From assembly GCA_003148945.1 (NCBI GenBank), contig QGGY01000004.1, positions 365,552 through 429,551 of the forward strand: a DNA stretch of 64,000 bases. Direction: 5' to 3'. The notes under the pieces are model-generated. The model ran no database searches and was not told the DNA's origin. It was given only the letters and a program-made list of their open reading frames with translations. Source of the stretch: Murimonas intestini (GTDB lineage Bacteria; Bacillota; Clostridia; Lachnospirales; Lachnospiraceae). Both the position numbers and the translations under genes were made by a program. Within the stretch, counting starts at the first letter, position 1. Every line of letters begins with the position of its first letter. Positions 1 through 6,322 of the stretch are shown one piece after another.

Positions 1-468
1 CTTGTAGCAGCTGATGGACTCATACCCCAGCTCTTTCTCCTCATATTCTCTGAGTATCTCCTCAAACGCTGTTCTGACTTTCTGTGCCCTGCTGCCTGTG
101 CACAATACTACAGGTGCGCCCTCATATAGAAAATCTGATATATTTTCATTCACAAAACCATGCAGGGTGCTTGTGACCGGCAGCGCCAGAGAACCGGACA
201 GTGAATACAGCCGCATTTCCTCATCTACCTTGATGCTGTAGAAATGATACGGATTCAGATTTATAAAGCTTCCTCCCTCAATACCATACGTCAGCCCATT
301 TACCGTGATACTGCCCCGTCCCGAAATAATAAAGATCTGCTCAACTCCCTCATGCTGGTGCAGAGGCACGTTCCTTGTTATCGATTCCCGCCTGGCGGCC
401 ATATCCAGCCTGCTTTTACCGAGCTGATAGTATTCACTGGCCGTATACCATTTATCCTGCTTTTTCAA
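1..468 (-). CDS. AraC-type transcriptional regulator, N-terminal part (runs off window)
   Basis: The reverse strand is open for 156 codons from a TTG at 468 to the window edge. The TTG is preceded by GGAGGGG at a spacing of about 7. An ATG seven bases upstream is out of frame, so TTG is the likely start. The product has a cupin-like stretch (HQHEGVEQIFIISGRG, then a short beta-rich run) typical of the sugar/effector-binding domain of AraC/XylS regulators. The DNA-binding double helix-turn-helix would lie beyond base 1 and is not seen, so the AraC assignment is an inference from the cupin domain and its position. No regulated partner is visible in the window. Confidence 0.7.
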   Translation of the reverse strand, partial: MKKQDKWYTASEYYQLGKSRLDMAARRESITRNVPLHQHEGVEQIFIISGRGSITVNGLTYGIEGGSFINLNPYHFYSIKVDEEMRLYSLSGSLALPVTSTLHGFVNENISDFLYEGAPVVLCTGSRAQKVRTAFEEILREYEEKELGYESISCYK

Positions 469-593
469 GCCATCCCCTCCTTGTGCTGTCCCACCCTCAC
501 GCTCTAGCAGTGTCCCGTCCTGCGCAAAGCCAGTGTGCATTTACGCCTGATCTTATTCTTGATTATACAGCAAACCTGTATTTACGGTCAATT

Positions 594-632
594 GTAACTG
601 TTCCGTACCTTCACAGACCTTCTAATAGTTAC
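594..632. repeat. Short palindromic intergenic repeat R1 (39 bp)
   Basis: Begins GTAACTGTT and ends AATAGTTAC, so the ends are inverted repeats. The left part matches one end of the 132-bp repeat at 42674-42805 and the right part matches the other end, as if the middle had been deleted. It lies upstream of the AraC-type gene in a gene-free stretch (469-858). Confidence 0.55.
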
Positions 633-773
633 AGTCAGTTTACATTTACTTTATAGAATATTTAATCTTTTACAAACTCTTCAGTTTCCTATCACACTTT
701 CTTCACATTTCTTTTGTATAGTATTACTTGTAAACAACAAGCAGCACTATTAAAAAATTTCTTTTCATAACCC

Positions 774-820
774 GCCAGCATCAAAAGATGCTGGCTCTCC
801 CTCCCTTTAGGGAGTTTTTT
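774..820 (+). terminator. Tandem hairpins with a U-tract in the leader of the 859 gene
   Basis: Two hairpins follow each other. A 9-bp perfect stem (774-782 with 787-795, loop AAAA) is followed by CTCCC/GGGAG (801-805 with 810-814) and six T (815-820). The second is a rho-independent terminator in form. It stands 38 bp before a gene on the same strand, with no gene before it on that strand, so it would act on a leader or on a short RNA started further left. The rest of the 469-858 gap holds AT-rich sequence with no convincing promoter. Confidence 0.5.
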
Positions 821-858
821 GTGTTTCTATAAATGATGAACCAAGAAGGAGGATCCAA

Positions 859-1116
859 ATGGTACAAAAAGAAGATCTGCTGAACCTGAACTTCTATAAA
901 AAAACTGATTACACAGGAAGTATACGCCGTCTCTGCTACAAGATCGAGAAGGACGGTGACAATTTTCTAGTTACCTCATGGCCCGGGCCATACTGCTTTG
1001 ACAAAACCCCGGGGGAAGTAAAATCTTTCCATACATTTGAATTTACCATGGATGCTCTCCAGGATATAGCCGACTATCTGAACAGGGAATCGGAAAAACT
1101 TGATGGCCAGAATTAA
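859..1116 (+). CDS. Conserved-looking small protein of unknown function (85 aa)
   Basis: ATG at 859 follows AAGGAGGATCCAA, an excellent ribosome site, and the frame is closed by TAA. The 85-aa product has no signal peptide or membrane segment. It contains a mixed charged/aromatic body (SWPGPYCFDKTP in the middle, then a helical end FTMDALQDIADYLN). I do not recognise the family. It sits behind a hairpin leader and before tRNA-Val and a small acetyltransferase gene on the same strand. Coding is supported by the ribosome site and protein-like composition only. Confidence 0.7.
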   Translation: MVQKEDLLNLNFYKKTDYTGSIRRLCYKIEKDGDNFLVTSWPGPYCFDKTPGEVKSFHTFEFTMDALQDIADYLNRESEKLDGQN

Positions 1117-1181
1117 TGTTACAAATTAATCTCTTTTCTTTTAAAGAGACACATGTTATAATACCAGTAGATTAACTATAT

Positions 1182-1254
1182 GGAGACATAGCTCAGCTGG
1201 GAGAGCATTTGCTTGACGTGTAAAGGGTCGCAGGTTCGAGTCCTGTTGTCTCCA
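1182..1254 (+). tRNA. tRNA-Val (GAC)
   Basis: A 73-nt cloverleaf: acceptor GGAGACA pairs with TGTCTCC, the D arm is GCTCAGCTGGGAGAGC, the anticodon loop is TTGACGT (anticodon GAC) on a 5-bp stem, and the T arm carries GGTTCGAGTCC. CCA is not encoded. A TATAAT at 1157-1162 lies about 20 bp upstream and is a probable -10 box, though no clear -35 is visible. Confidence 0.93.
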
Positions 1255-1288
1255 TTAGGATTATTCTGAGCAGAAAGGAGTTATTATA

Positions 1289-1564
1289 ATGAATTTCGAA
1301 CATGAGTCAAACAGAATCGTGCTTTATGATGCTAACAAGAAGGTACTCGCCGAGGTTACCTTTCCCAATATCGACCAGACTACAGTAAACATCAACCATA
1401 CTTTTGTGGATGACTCCCTCAGAGGCCAGGGTGTTGCCGCACAGCTGATGGAGGAAGTGGCCCGGCAGCTCCGTTTTCAGAATAAGAAGGCTATTCCCAC
1501 ATGCTCCTACGCTGTTGGCTGGTTCTCCAAAAGAAAAGAAAATTATAGTGATATACTAAGATAA
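1289..1564 (+). CDS. Small GNAT-like N-acetyltransferase (YjdJ type)
   Basis: A 91-aa single-domain protein starting after AAGGAG at 1276. It carries the acetyl-CoA loop DSLRGQGVAAQLM (family motif R/Q-x-x-G-x-G/A) followed by a helix and a short C-terminal strand with CSYAVGWF. Full-length GNAT enzymes are about 150 aa; this short form matches the COG2388 group of minimal GNAT-fold proteins, whose substrates are mostly unknown. A clear terminator follows directly, so the gene is probably the end of its unit. Confidence 0.85.
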   Translation: MNFEHESNRIVLYDANKKVLAEVTFPNIDQTTVNINHTFVDDSLRGQGVAAQLMEEVARQLRFQNKKAIPTCSYAVGWFSKRKENYSDILR

Positions 1565-1567
1565 ACA

Positions 1568-1600
1568 GGGATGCTGCAAATGCAGCACCCCTTATTTTTT
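1568..1600 (+). terminator. Rho-independent terminator after the acetyltransferase gene
   Basis: A stem formed by GGGATGCTGC and GCAGCACCC with an AAAT loop (1568-1577 with 1582-1590) is followed by TTATTTTTTT. It stands four bases after the stop codon. Confidence 0.85.
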
Positions 1601-1614
1601 TCCGCGCGCCCGTC

Positions 1615-2035
1615 CTAAGTGTTCCGCAGCTGGTCCAGCAGCATCCAGTTGGCTCTGAATGGCTTCATGAGATTCCAGTAACCCATGCCCTTCAGCCCGT
1701 AAAATACTGCCAGCTCTGCCTTTGCAAGAATACTTCTCACATCTTCAAACCATACCTCGTGTGTCACGCCGTTCCTCTGATAAGTAAACCATGGGCTCAT
1801 TGCTGTCTCATCAAACCTGATCTGTGCCCCTTCATTATCTGCTATCAGGACGGCATCTACATTTCCTATTGTGGTTGCCTTAGATTCCCCCCGGATAAAT
1901 GGCAGCACCCAGTCGTAAGCATAATTGGGCATCCCCATATATATCTTGTCTGGGCTGATCTCTGAGACACCGTATTCCACTACCTCACGGACCTTATTGA
2001 GGGGAGCCACCGCCATTGGAGGGCCATATGTGTAA
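1615..2035 (-). pseudogene. sleL: C-terminal half of a split LysM-GH18 spore cortex enzyme (SleL/YaaH type)
   Basis: The reverse strand encodes the end of a GH18 domain (first in-frame Met at 2016, then APLNKVREVV, MPNYAYDWVLPF, and a final KGMGYWNLMKPF typical of YaaH-type glucosaminidases). It lacks LysM domains, the catalytic part and a start. The frame runs on upstream as ...TYGPPMAVAP to the 9-bp repeat at 2027-2035, where homology stops. The missing N-terminal part is at 3381-4250 on the same strand. Joining the two at the repeat gives an uninterrupted 426-aa frame. As it stands this half is probably not translated usefully. Confidence 0.9.
2027..2035. repeat. Left 9-bp direct repeat (attachment core) of the intervening element
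   Basis: TATGTGTAA, identical to 3382-3390. The outside base pairs continue the YGPP codons of the GH18 gene; the inside bases begin element sequence. Confidence 0.85.
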
Positions 2036-2049
2036 GGCCGCCCAGCCTG

Positions 2050-2274
2050 TCATTTACACTTAAAGGAGAACAGTTTTTCTATCGGCACCTCCAGCGCATC
2101 AGCTATCTTAAAAATCACATCCAGTGACACCCCAGTCTCAACTCCTATGGCCTCAATATTGCTCATATGAGTCCGGCTGATACCCACATCCTCAGCCAGC
2201 TGCTCCTGAGTCTTTCCCTTCAGCTTTCTGTAATAACAGATCAACAGTCCCACCTGTGCATATCTTGTATCCAT
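2050..2274 (-). CDS. XRE-family helix-turn-helix regulator of the intervening element
   Basis: A 74-aa protein that is essentially one HTH_3 domain: KTQEQLAEDVGISRTHMSNIE is the helix-turn-helix, followed by SLDVIFKIADALEVPIEKLF. The start at 2274 follows GGGAGGAG. It ends 14 bp inside the left repeat, so the element carries no spare sequence there. It is divergent from the recombinase gene across a 122-bp spacer, the usual layout for a regulator that controls the recombinase promoter. The spacer holds a minus-strand TATAAT near 2315-2320 but no clear -35. Confidence 0.9.
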   Translation of the reverse strand: MDTRYAQVGLLICYYRKLKGKTQEQLAEDVGISRTHMSNIEAIGVETGVSLDVIFKIADALEVPIEKLFSFKCK

Positions 2275-2396
2275 ACTAGCTCCTCCCTTAAAATTCAGCT
2301 TTACCAGTTACTTTTATTATAACATAGCATGGCTTTGCCCGCCAGAATCACTGCACCTTTTTCTCCCAAAGCTCATAGAATACACAGGGTGATTTT

Positions 2397-3341
2397 ATGG
2401 ATTCTGAGGAATATTATATCTATCTGAGAAAGTCCCGGACAGACCGGGAAGCAGAAATGCACGGAGAAGGTGAGACACTTGCCCGCCATGAACGCATACT
2501 CATGGAATTGGCCCGCTCTATGAATCTGAATATAACAAAAGTTTTCAGGGAGATCGTGTCAGGAGAGACCATTTCTGCCAGACCCGAGATGCAGAAACTG
2601 CTCTCCTGCGCAGAAGAGGGCAGATGTGCCGGGGTCCTGGTTATGGAGATAGAGCGTCTGGCGAGAGGCAATACTAAGGACCAGGGCATCGTGGCAGAGG
2701 CTTTTCACTATGGAAAGGTAAAAGTCATCACTCCTCTTAAGACTTACAACCCGGATGATGAATTTGATGAAGAGTACTTCGAATTCGGGCTGTTCATGTC
2801 CAGGCGTGAATACAAGACCATCAACCGCCGTCTCCAGCGGGGACGGACTGCTGCCGCATCGGAAGGCAGATATATCGCGGCAGGGGCCCCCTACGGCTAC
2901 AGAAAGGTCAAGATCCCCAATGACAAAGGCTATACTCTGGAGATCATACCTGAGCAGGCTGATACAGTCAGGCTGATCTTCCAGCTGTATACAGAAGGCT
3001 GCCGGCTCCCAGACGGGACACAAAAGCATATGGGAATGCAGAAGATCTGCCGCTATCTGGACAGCTGCCATATCAGGCCTCCGAGAGGGGCGCAGTGGTC
3101 ACGGTCCACTGTAAAGGATATCCTGCATAACATAACGTACACCGGAAAAGTCCCCTGGCAGCGCAGGATATGTGACAAAAGATATGTAAACGGCCATCTC
3201 ACAGAGCACCGCTGCCGCTGCAGAAGCCCCCTCATCTCTGACGGGCTGCATCCTCCCATTATATCTGAAGAGATGTTCGCACTGGCTGCCCGCATCATGG
3301 AGCAAAACGCACCTCGCAAACTCCCTGCTCCCAAGCCCTGA
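2397..3341 (+). CDS. Serine recombinase (resolvase + recombinase domains, no zinc ribbon)
   Basis: A 314-aa site-specific recombinase. Residues 5-150 form the resolvase catalytic domain: YLRKSRTD holds the Arg and nucleophilic Ser, and EIERLARGN the conserved RLxR segment. Residues about 160-300 match the Recombinase domain (GAPYGYRK, WSRSTVKDILHNITYTG). Large serine recombinases of the SpoIVCA/TnpX kind continue for a further 150-200 residues with a Cys4 zinc ribbon and coiled coil. Here the frame stops just after the second domain (RKLPAPKP), 40 bp before the element boundary. It is either a compact variant or a truncated enzyme. The start is supported weakly by AGGGTGA. Confidence 0.88.
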   Translation: MDSEEYYIYLRKSRTDREAEMHGEGETLARHERILMELARSMNLNITKVFREIVSGETISARPEMQKLLSCAEEGRCAGVLVMEIERLARGNTKDQGIVAEAFHYGKVKVITPLKTYNPDDEFDEEYFEFGLFMSRREYKTINRRLQRGRTAAASEGRYIAAGAPYGYRKVKIPNDKGYTLEIIPEQADTVRLIFQLYTEGCRLPDGTQKHMGMQKICRYLDSCHIRPPRGAQWSRSTVKDILHNITYTGKVPWQRRICDKRYVNGHLTEHRCRCRSPLISDGLHPPIISEEMFALAARIMEQNAPRKLPAPKP

Positions 3342-3380
3342 ACGGCGCTGCCTATGCCGGGGATATGCTGCTGCATGGCT

Positions 3381-4250
3381 TTATGTGTAACCCCACTCAT
3401 ATGTCATGAGCAGCACCGTGTCCGCATATTCTCCCAACAGGTGGTAATCCATCCCCTCATAAAGAAGACCCGGCTGATCTGCCGAGGTCTTCGGGGCCAG
3501 GGCCACGCTCACCGTATATCCCATTGGGGCGAGCCTTTCCCTCATATTTCTCACAAAGGCCGCATACAGCTCCCTGTCCTCCGGAAGTATATATTCAAAG
3601 TCCACATCAACCCCTGCATACTGCTTCTGCTGCAGCGCTAAGTGCAGGTTCGCGATTAACTGCTCCTGGACATACATATTTTCGGACACCAGCTTCACCA
3701 GCTGATTGTTAAATGTCCCTGTCTCACCAAAAGGTGTAAGCACAAGAACAGCCGGGACTCCAAAAGCCCTGGCCTCATTCAGAAGATACTCTTCCCCATC
3801 CGGAGGCAGCAGCTGCCCGGATGTAGTAAATCCATAGGAGAAGACAAGCAGTTCATCAATATACAGCAGAGACTCCTGCAGAATATCCCGGCTTATAAAA
3901 GGATATGCATAGCCCTCCACCCTCAGGCCGGCAAACCTCTGCCCACCCAGATCATTTTCATATGTGACTGCAACTTCCTCCCCCGCATAGGGGTATGGCT
4001 GCTGTAAAAGCCAGGGGTTGTTCCGGAGAAGGCGGCGCACAGTGATCCCATATGCACCTGCTATATCTCCCAGACTTTCCCCTGGCTTTACTATATGAAC
4101 GGTCTTTGGCCGAAGTATAAGCAGGGACTGCCCGACGGCCAGCCCCACCTGCGAAAAAAGCTGATTATCATAACGGATTTTTTCTACGGAGACACCATAC
4201 ATCTGTGAAATTGAATAAAGTGTCTCACCCTGACTGACAACATGAACCAT
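3381..4250 (-). pseudogene. sleL: N-terminal half of a split LysM-GH18 spore cortex enzyme (SleL/YaaH type)
   Basis: Two LysM peptidoglycan-binding domains (VHVVSQGETLYSISQMYGVS at residues 2-47 and VHIVKPGESLGDIAGAYGIT at 51-95) are followed by a GH18 domain with the catalytic-motif region AGVDVDFEYI (D-x-D-x-E). No signal peptide, as usual for spore-coat-localised SleL/YaaH. The frame runs to TYEWGYT and then hits TAA formed by element sequence at the 9-bp repeat 3382-3390. In SleL/YaaH this enzyme degrades cortex peptidoglycan during germination. With the element in place the product would lack the last third of the GH18 barrel and is expected to be inactive. The start at 4250 has only a weak ribosome site. 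Confidence 0.9.
3382..3390. repeat. Right 9-bp direct repeat (attachment core) of the intervening element
   Basis: TATGTGTAA, identical to 2027-2035. The reverse complement supplies the codons for Y-T of the GH18 gene; the adjoining element bases create the premature TAA stop. Confidence 0.85.
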
Positions 4251-4347
4251 AACGAAATCCTGTTCGTAACCTCTCAGCAGCTGATCAGTTACTCCTTTTT
4301 CAATTATGATATGCCCGGACAGGCAAGAAAGTCCCCACGCCCGCTTC

Positions 4348-4965
4348 TTACCACAATTCTGTCAGCTGGCCTGCCGTATGGATCACGTAATCCGGTTCTG
4401 CGGCCTCACCCAGACCGTATGTTACATATGCAAACGGAATACCCGCTTCTCTGCAGGCCTCCTCGTCACCTTTTGTATCACCTACATAGACAACCTCATT
4501 CAGCCCATTTCTTTCCATGAGTATCCTGATATTCTTTCCTTTAGACAGCCCTGTGTCATCATAGCAGATAAAGTCCTTAAAATACTCAGAAAGGCCGGTG
4601 CTCTTTAACAGGACCTGTATATAACCATCCTGGCAGTTGCTGGCTATGAACAAAGGATATCGTGTGGATAATTCCTTAATAGCCTCCATGATCCCCGGAT
4701 ATACAGTCCCCGGCTCATCATAGAGATATTCATTCTCACGCTCATAGCATCTTGCCGCTACCCTGCCCCGTTCCTCCTCAGGCAGATCTCCAAAAAGCGA
4801 ATCCCTTATCTCAGTCATTGGCTTTCCAAAAAGTCCTGTCAAGATCTGTGCATCCACTCTTATATCAAGATCTGTCTCATTTTCAAGCACATCATTCCAT
4901 GCCTTTGCAACAGGCTCCCTCGAATCCCAGATCGTTCCGTCAATGTCAAATATGATTCCATCCAT
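4348..4965 (-). CDS. HAD-superfamily phosphatase (phosphoglycolate-phosphatase-like)
   Basis: A 205-aa hydrolase. Motif I is DIDGTIWDS (nucleophile and acid Asp), motif II is the ASN segment, and motif IV is VGDTKGDEEACREAG, all in the right order for subclass I HAD phosphatases with a helical cap. I chose ATG 4965 over the one at 4980 because AGGAG stands seven bases before it, while the upstream ATG has no ribosome site. It precedes the split sleL gene on the same strand by 97 bp and could be co-transcribed with it. The substrate cannot be read from sequence. Confidence 0.88.
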   Translation of the reverse strand: MDGIIFDIDGTIWDSREPVAKAWNDVLENETDLDIRVDAQILTGLFGKPMTEIRDSLFGDLPEEERGRVAARCYERENEYLYDEPGTVYPGIMEAIKELSTRYPLFIASNCQDGYIQVLLKSTGLSEYFKDFICYDDTGLSKGKNIRILMERNGLNEVVYVGDTKGDEEACREAGIPFAYVTYGLGEAAEPDYVIHTAGQLTELW

Positions 4966-5062
4966 CTCTATACTCCTCATCAGCGCTTATTCTAATAATA
5001 CAGAGCCAGTATATCATGGATCTTTCTTCTTTGGTAGCCATATTTACGCCTATATAATGTCT

Positions 5063-6259
5063 TCATATAACATCTTCATCCCTTCCGGTTTCCTCCCCGT
5101 CATATACGATTTCCCCGTCTATGATCGTATAAAGAGTCCTTGTAAATGTCTCCATGGGATTTCCATTAAATATGGCAATGTCAGCATCCTTCCCCTCTTC
5201 CAGGCTCCCCAGCCTCCCATCTACCCGGCAGATCCTGGCAGCATTTATAGTGATCGCCTTCAGGCCCTCTTCCATGGGAAGCCCTTCTTTAACCGCCAGG
5301 CCTGCGCACAGAGGCAGATAATTGATCAGGGAGACAGGATGATCTGTGGTAATAGCTGTCAAAACTCCGGCCCTGTGCAGTACCCCGGCTGTTTTGAAGC
5401 TCAGATTCTGGACCTCTATCTTGGATCTGGCCGTAAGGTCCGGACCCACAATAGCCGGAAAACCTGATTCCGCAATCTCCTCCGCGATCAGATGACCCTC
5501 TGTACAGTGGTCCAGAGTCAGTTCCACGTCAAATTCCTTTGCTATCCTTATGGCTGTCATGATGTCATCTGCCCTGTGCACATGGGTCTTCATGGGTATC
5601 TCTTTTCTGATCACAGGACCCCAGGCCTCCATTTTCAGATCCCTCTCCTGCTCCTGGCTGTCTTCCTGCTCTAATGTATATTTTCTGGCACGTTCCAGCT
5701 CCTGCCTTATAAGGAAAGCCGTGCCCATTCTTGTTGACGGACAGACATTCTGATCCCCGTAAGCAGTTTTTGGATTCTCGCCGAATGCTGTCTTCATGGC
5801 TGCCGGTTCCAGCACTGCCATCTTGTCAATACACCTTCCCTGTGTCTTCATAAAGACAAACTGCCCGCCAACAGGATTTGAACTTCCGGGTCCTGTCATT
5901 ACCCCCGTTATACCTGCCTTGATCGCATCATGAAATGCAGGATCCATGGGGTTCACAGCGTCAATGGCCCTGAGCCCCGGCGTTACCGGCTCTGTGCACT
6001 CATTGCAGTCATCCCCGATGATCCCCCGTTTCTCCTCCACGATCCCAATATGGCAGTGGGCTTCTATGATGCCCGGCATCACAAATGCCCCTCTGACATC
6101 CAGCACCTGCTCCCTGCCTTCCCCGGAAATCTTCCCGTTTTTCTCTTCCAGCCGGGACATATCCCCAACATCTGCGATTTTTCCATCTTTTATCCACAAA
6201 TATCCATTGTTAACCACATCACCGCACATGGTGTGCAGTTTTCCGTTTATTATGAGCAT
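5063..6259 (-). CDS. Amidohydrolase-family metal-dependent hydrolase
   Basis: A 398-aa protein of the imidazolonepropionase/dihydroorotase-like amidohydrolase superfamily. Features are an N-terminal beta segment (LIINGKLHT), the metal ligands HCHIG, further His/Asp sites in DHCTEGH and TTDHPVS, and the C-terminal composite beta end (DADIAIFNGNP). ATG 6259 is preferred because GAGGTGA lies five bases before it; the GTG at 6268 overlaps that ribosome site. It follows sbcC by 63 bp on the same strand and may be read with it. Cyclic-amide hydrolysis is the family role; the specific substrate is not known. Confidence 0.88.
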   Translation of the reverse strand: MLIINGKLHTMCGDVVNNGYLWIKDGKIADVGDMSRLEEKNGKISGEGREQVLDVRGAFVMPGIIEAHCHIGIVEEKRGIIGDDCNECTEPVTPGLRAIDAVNPMDPAFHDAIKAGITGVMTGPGSSNPVGGQFVFMKTQGRCIDKMAVLEPAAMKTAFGENPKTAYGDQNVCPSTRMGTAFLIRQELERARKYTLEQEDSQEQERDLKMEAWGPVIRKEIPMKTHVHRADDIMTAIRIAKEFDVELTLDHCTEGHLIAEEIAESGFPAIVGPDLTARSKIEVQNLSFKTAGVLHRAGVLTAITTDHPVSLINYLPLCAGLAVKEGLPMEEGLKAITINAARICRVDGRLGSLEEGKDADIAIFNGNPMETFTRTLYTIIDGEIVYDGEETGRDEDVI

Positions 6260-6322
6260 TCTGGTCACCTCTTTTTTGGTAAGTTTCCTCCAAAAAACAG
6301 GTTTTTATTCATCTCTGCTGAT

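Larger units (their letters stand above)
2027..3390. mobile_element. 1355-bp intervening element inside the sleL-type gene (skin-like)
   Basis: Bounded by identical TATGTGTAA repeats at 2027-2035 and 3382-3390 and containing only two genes, an XRE regulator (-) and a serine recombinase (+). Deleting one repeat-to-repeat unit (1355 bp) rejoins the flanking gene halves in frame: ...TYEWGYT + YGPPMAVAP..., 426 aa, close to the length of Bacillus subtilis YaaH (427 aa from memory). This is the architecture of sporulation-gene intervening elements such as skin in sigK, but far smaller. In the recombined circle the core would be flanked by the dyad GGCnTTA/TAAnGCC, a plausible recombinase site. Whether it still excises is unknown. 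Confidence 0.88.

Noticed and set aside
2559..3071. A 170-codon minus-strand frame inside the intervening element.
   Set aside because: It lies opposite the recombinase gene, whose domain motifs are clear; no ribosome site.
3381..3383. The premature stop of the sleL N-terminal half as a simple point mutation.
   Set aside because: The stop is made by element DNA at a precise 9-bp repeat and the remaining codons exist intact 1355 bp away, so it is an insertion, not a nonsense mutation.
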